Shown: one piece after another, positions 22,463 to 24,933 of the stretch | How positions within the stretch are numbered: position 1 is the first letter of the stretch | Layout of the letters: each line of letters opens with the position of its first letter | Assembly: GCA_003241475.1 (NCBI GenBank) | Contig: QFQB01000021.1 | Span: forward strand, 1 to 24,933 | Length of the DNA stretch: 24,933 nucleotides | Direction: 5' to 3' | Source of the DNA: Micavibrio aeruginosavorus | GTDB lineage: Bacteria > Pseudomonadota > Alphaproteobacteria > Micavibrionales > Micavibrionaceae | Made by a program: the position numbers and the translations under genes | Notes under the pieces: model-generated | What the model was told of the DNA's origin: nothing | Seen by the model: only the letters and a program-made list of their open reading frames with translations | The model's database searches: none

Positions 22463-23433
22463 CGCGGCTGGCCGGGTTTTCCCTGGTCATGACGGCCGGT
22501 TTCTTTAGCATGTTTTTGCTGGCCTGGAGCCATGGTTCGGGCTTTGGCGCGGACTGGGTTTACGGCTTTCTGGCCATCTTCTGGAGCCTGATCATGATGC
22601 TCCGTTTGATGAGCTTGACCGAGCCTATGCCGTTGCCCGAAGCCAGTGGTTATCTTGCACAAAAAATCATCCGTTCCCTGCATGAAAAGCAGGAGCAGGC
22701 GCGGGATTTTCTTTTGAAAACCTCCTTTGGAGGGTCGTTTCTTTTGTTTGTTTTTACGGGATTTTCTTTTGCAGCATGGCAGATTTATTGTGCAGCAAAT
22801 CCATCGGCCCCCATGGAAACCGCTCTTCCTGTTTCGGACTTCTTAAGCCGCTACCAAGATCGACCCATGCTGGGGAAAACCTCCGCTTTGACGGCTGTTT
22901 TTGACTGGGGGCAGGGGTTTATGTTGCTACTGTCCTTTTTCATGATGGCGTTTGTCATGCGCACTTATGCTGCGGAAAAAACACTCGCGCGTCCGGCGCT
23001 TTTGATTGTTTGCGCCTATGCGGTGGCGGGCTTTATCCTAACCCTTGGACTGGGCGGACAGGGGCTGGATTCCTATGCGGCATCGCTGTCGGGCAACGGT
23101 TCTGGCTCGATCGCCTATCTGACCGGCGGTTTGCGCGAGGGCGAATATCCGTCCATCTTCGGCATCATCCTTGTGGAGAGCGGGGTTGTCGGGCTGGCGA
23201 TTCTCACGTTCCTTTTGTTTATTCCGCTGGGTTGCATCTCGCTGTCGTCCAAACGCGGGATTACAGACAATATGGTTTTATGTTGCGGCATGTTGCTGGG
23301 GAGCATGATTCTTGTGTGCGTATTCCAGCCCTTTACGCCGGTTTTGTGCGGTACGGCGGTTTTGTGTCTGATCGGCCTGTTTCTGGCTTGGGGCACTGCC
23401 GAAAGCGCGATGGCGCAAGAACTTCTTGTCTGA
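22459..23433 (+). CDS. Polytopic membrane protein, distantly O-antigen ligase-like
   Basis: A 324-residue protein with about eight predicted helices (near 6-24, 33-52, 92-112, 153-170, 178-198, 233-260, 272-290 and 294-312). The segment SGNGSGSIAYL (211-221), then EYPSIFGIILVESGVVGL (229-246), resembles the Wzy_C pattern of O-antigen ligases, where a G-x-G turn precedes an acid-x-Gly helix. It is shorter than usual ligases (about 400 or more), so it may be a reduced relative. Coupled by ATGA to a TPR gene, which fits: such ligases often carry TPRs. The assignment is inference. Confidence 0.6.
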   Translation: MTRLAGFSLVMTAGFFSMFLLAWSHGSGFGADWVYGFLAIFWSLIMMLRLMSLTEPMPLPEASGYLAQKIIRSLHEKQEQARDFLLKTSFGGSFLLFVFTGFSFAAWQIYCAANPSAPMETALPVSDFLSRYQDRPMLGKTSALTAVFDWGQGFMLLLSFFMMAFVMRTYAAEKTLARPALLIVCAYAVAGFILTLGLGGQGLDSYAASLSGNGSGSIAYLTGGLREGEYPSIFGIILVESGVVGLAILTFLLFIPLGCISLSSKRGITDNMVLCCGMLLGSMILVCVFQPFTPVLCGTAVLCLIGLFLAWGTAESAMAQELLV

Positions 23434-23434
23434 C

Positions 23435-23463
23435 TTGACAAAGCGCCAAAAATAGAACAAAAT
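23435..23463 (+). promoter_or_regulatory. Sigma-70-like promoter
   Basis: TTGACA (23435-23440), 17 bases, then CAAAAT (23458-23463). Transcription would begin near 23470, before the hairpin CGTGGA-AAA-TCCACG (23473-23487) and the terminator at 23500. It could drive a very short RNA or the genes from 23552. Confidence 0.5.
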
Positions 23464-23472
23464 AGGAACATT

Positions 23473-23487
23473 CGTGGAAAATCCACG
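23473..23487 (+). repeat. Perfect hairpin between promoter and terminator
   Basis: CGTGGA (23473-23478) pairs perfectly with TCCACG (23482-23487) around AAA. It would be the 5' end of any transcript from the promoter at 23435, and would protect it or act in attenuation. Confidence 0.45.
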
Positions 23488-23499
23488 CCAATTATCATG

Positions 23500-23525
23500 G
23501 CCCGCTGTTTAAAGCGGGCTTTTTT
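23500..23525 (+). terminator. Intrinsic terminator
   Basis: GCCCGCT (23500-23506) pairs with AGCGGGC (23513-23519), followed by six T residues. It ends transcripts from the 22037-23433 unit, and also sits downstream of the promoter at 23435. Confidence 0.9.
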
Positions 23526-23551
23526 CATTTTTACTACAAGGAGTTAGAAAT

Positions 23552-23896
23552 ATGCCTACATTAATGCCCAAAGATGCCGACAGCAATGTCATTCCGGCCC
23601 TGCGCCTCAAAGCCAGCGGCGGCGCCCATGCGATCGCAGCCAGCGCAGCCTCCGCGCGCAACGCAACCGCCTTCAATGCGGATACGCAAGTCTTGAGCGT
23701 CTACGCCACGGGACCGGTCTATTTGCGGTTCGGCACGTCGTCCGTCACGGCGGCGTCCACAGACCATTACTACCCCGACGGCATCTATTATGATTTCGCC
23801 ATTGGCTGCGGCGACAGCAAAGGCCCGCGCTTTACCCATCTGGCGGTTCTGGCGGCCGGTGCGGCCTGCACCGTCTTTGTGTCGGAAAAAGAATAA
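23552..23896 (+). CDS. Small hypothetical protein, possibly phage-related
   Basis: A 114-residue Ala/Thr/Ser-rich protein, predicted mostly beta. It begins MPTLMPKDADSNVIPALRLK and contains VLSVYATGPVYLRFGTS, YYPDGIYYDFAIG and a closing CTVFVSEKE. It recalls small phage or prophage structural proteins of alphaproteobacteria, but I cannot name a family. AAGGAG lies eight bases before the ATG. The lysozyme gene follows after 60 bases. The pair may be a domesticated phage remnant; no other phage genes are visible in the window. Confidence 0.65.
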   Translation: MPTLMPKDADSNVIPALRLKASGGAHAIAASAASARNATAFNADTQVLSVYATGPVYLRFGTSSVTAASTDHYYPDGIYYDFAIGCGDSKGPRFTHLAVLAAGAACTVFVSEKE

Positions 23897-23956
23897 TCCC
23901 CTCGCGGCGCGCAGTCATGTTCTGTGCGCCGCCTTTCAATTTTCAGGAGAAAAAAT

Positions 23957-24622
23957 ATGCCGGATCAGAATAAAAATTTTAACCGCCCGCTCGTGGATGA
24001 CGAGATGATAAATATCATTAAAAACTATGAAGGCGATGTGCCCTATATGTATCGCGATGCCAAGGGGAATGTCACCGCCGGATTGGGGCTTCATCTTCGC
24101 CGCGAAGAAGATGCCCTGCGCTATCCTTTCAAGGCGATGATTTCAGAAAAAGAATTCGGCCGCCTTGCAACTCAAATGGAAAAAAGAGATGCCTATAAAA
24201 AGGTCCAAGAACAACCCTATGGGCAAGGATATATCTCTAAAAGGTACAATCCCTTTGAGAATAAAGATTTATTAGCCATCGGTCTTGATCCGGCGGCTAG
24301 CCGTGAAGAAACGCGGCGTATATTGCTGCAGGAAGAAGGTTTGCTCAAAAGCAAGATGCGCGATTTTGATGCCATTCCCCATCCGGCGCGTCAGGCGTTG
24401 CTCGATATGCAATATAATATCGGCGACAAGAAATTCCGGCGGGAATATCAGGATGACAACAACAAAACTGTGAAAGCCTGGCCCAAACTTTTCGATGCGC
24501 TTGAGGCAAAAGATTATAAAAGAGCTTCGGAAGAGGTGCGGAGCAGTGACGTTGGTGATGACCGTAATGGCTGGCGTAAAAATAAAATGTTGGAAGCGGA
24601 ACGTCTGAAAAATACTCAGTAG
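23957..24622 (+). CDS. Phage-type lysozyme (GH24-like)
   Basis: Cleaves the N-acetylmuramic acid-N-acetylglucosamine bond of peptidoglycan, by family. The 221-residue protein has E25 (IIKNYEGD), D34 (MYRDAKG) and T40 (NVTAGLG), with the same 9 and 6 residue spacing as E11, D20 and T26 of T4 lysozyme. The later ALLDMQYNIGDKKF resembles the conserved C-terminal helix block. I start at 23957, where AGGAG lies 7 bases upstream. There is no signal peptide, so export would need a holin or cell lysis; no holin is seen nearby. Its last seven bases overlap the convergent gene at 24616. Confidence 0.85.
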   Translation: MPDQNKNFNRPLVDDEMINIIKNYEGDVPYMYRDAKGNVTAGLGLHLRREEDALRYPFKAMISEKEFGRLATQMEKRDAYKKVQEQPYGQGYISKRYNPFENKDLLAIGLDPAASREETRRILLQEEGLLKSKMRDFDAIPHPARQALLDMQYNIGDKKFRREYQDDNNKTVKAWPKLFDALEAKDYKRASEEVRSSDVGDDRNGWRKNKMLEAERLKNTQ

Positions 24623-24933
24623 GCTTTCCGCATATATGTTTCCGGTCCGGCATAAAATGTGCGTTTTTTGTTACAGCCTTTTTCGGGTCCGGCATCGGAG
24701 CGGTTTGTTTCTTCATCGCCCAAATTGTCAATTTTCAAAAAGACCATATGATCTAGCATATCGGCATATTGGTCTTCGATACGGAGTTTATAATAAGCTG
24801 TGTAGCCTGTGCCGTTGAGGTTTTTGGAGATAATATAGGCAGTTTTTGGATCCGGTGAGCAGTCGAAACTATATTGTTCAGCAATCATAACTTTGCTGTC
24901 GGCTTCGCAGACCATGTTCATGCGCCCGTCCGC
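24616..24933 (-). CDS. Hypothetical protein, 5' end beyond window
   Basis: About 105 codons in the window; the frame remains open upstream of the ATG at 24921 (codons for ADGR precede it), so the real start is probably outside. The visible part has MNMVCEADSKVMIAEQYSFD, then NLNGTGYTAYYKLRI and Cys at several places. No family is recognised. If the upstream portion carries a signal peptide, the cysteines could form disulfides in the periplasm. It converges on the lysozyme gene. Confidence 0.5.
   Translation of the reverse strand, partial: ADGRMNMVCEADSKVMIAEQYSFDCSPDPKTAYIISKNLNGTGYTAYYKLRIEDQYADMLDHMVFLKIDNLGDEETNRSDAGPEKGCNKKRTFYAGPETYMRKAY

Noticed and set aside
1..24933. CRISPR arrays, insertion sequences, integrases, toxin-antitoxin pairs
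   Set aside because: No direct repeats with spacers, transposase motifs or paired toxin-antitoxin genes were found on reading both strands.

Overview
This window looks like a chromosomal segment of an alphaproteobacterium. The best evidence is the block tRNA-Leu / RNase D-like / kdsD / lptC / lptA / lptB / rpoN / hpf / ptsN on the minus strand, the hsp20-DUF1150 pair, and a CHCC zinc-finger protein. All three are typical alphaproteobacterial arrangements. Base composition is moderate, near 50 percent GC by eye. A Rhodospirillales- or Micavibrionales-like lineage is my guess, but I cannot place it by sequence alone.

Layout. Positions 1-383 hold the 5' part of cmk (minus). Next come a lipoprotein with a possible Cys-His-Asp triad (492-1097, +), a probably leaderless XRE-type regulator (minus), a low-molecular-weight tyrosine phosphatase-like protein (+), and a membrane GGDEF-EAL protein with a damaged GGDEF motif (minus). 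The intergenic stretch 4436-4667 carries a candidate small RNA with its own terminator. pyrC and hisI form a tight minus-strand pair. A response-regulator protein with an unrecognised N-terminal domain, an MBL-fold hydrolase, cysS and a pilin-like anchored protein follow.

Positions 10273-11836 hold a hypothetical gene, a 59-residue zinc-finger gene, and an hsp20-DUF1150 operon. The operon is preceded by an RpoH-type promoter and a ROSE-like RNA thermometer. Two regulatory or hypothetical genes lead to ptsN and hpf. murI sits in reverse orientation between hpf and rpoN. Two very small genes behind a near-perfect 27-bp palindrome lie between rpoN and lptB. The LPS export and Kdo genes then run to an RNase D-like gene and tRNA-Leu(CAG).

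The right end (21058-24933) has a REC protein with a degenerate GGDEF domain and a TPR protein translationally coupled to an eight-helix membrane protein that resembles the C-terminal part of O-antigen ligases. It also has a possible short transcript, a small hypothetical protein, a T4-type lysozyme without a signal peptide, and an incomplete unknown gene.

How it fits together. kdsD, lptC, lptA and lptB supply Kdo synthesis and LPS transport to the outer membrane. rpoN, hpf and ptsN link sigma-54, ribosome hibernation and the nitrogen PTS. The signalling proteins (EAL, two REC proteins) point to c-di-GMP or two-component control. No complete new defence or mobile system is visible. The most distinctive signals are regulatory: the hsp20 thermometer with its promoter, the intergenic RNA at 4522-4610, the palindrome at 16043-16069, and the hairpin masking the ribosome binding site of the lipoprotein gene. 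No gene-free stretch exceeds 300 bases.
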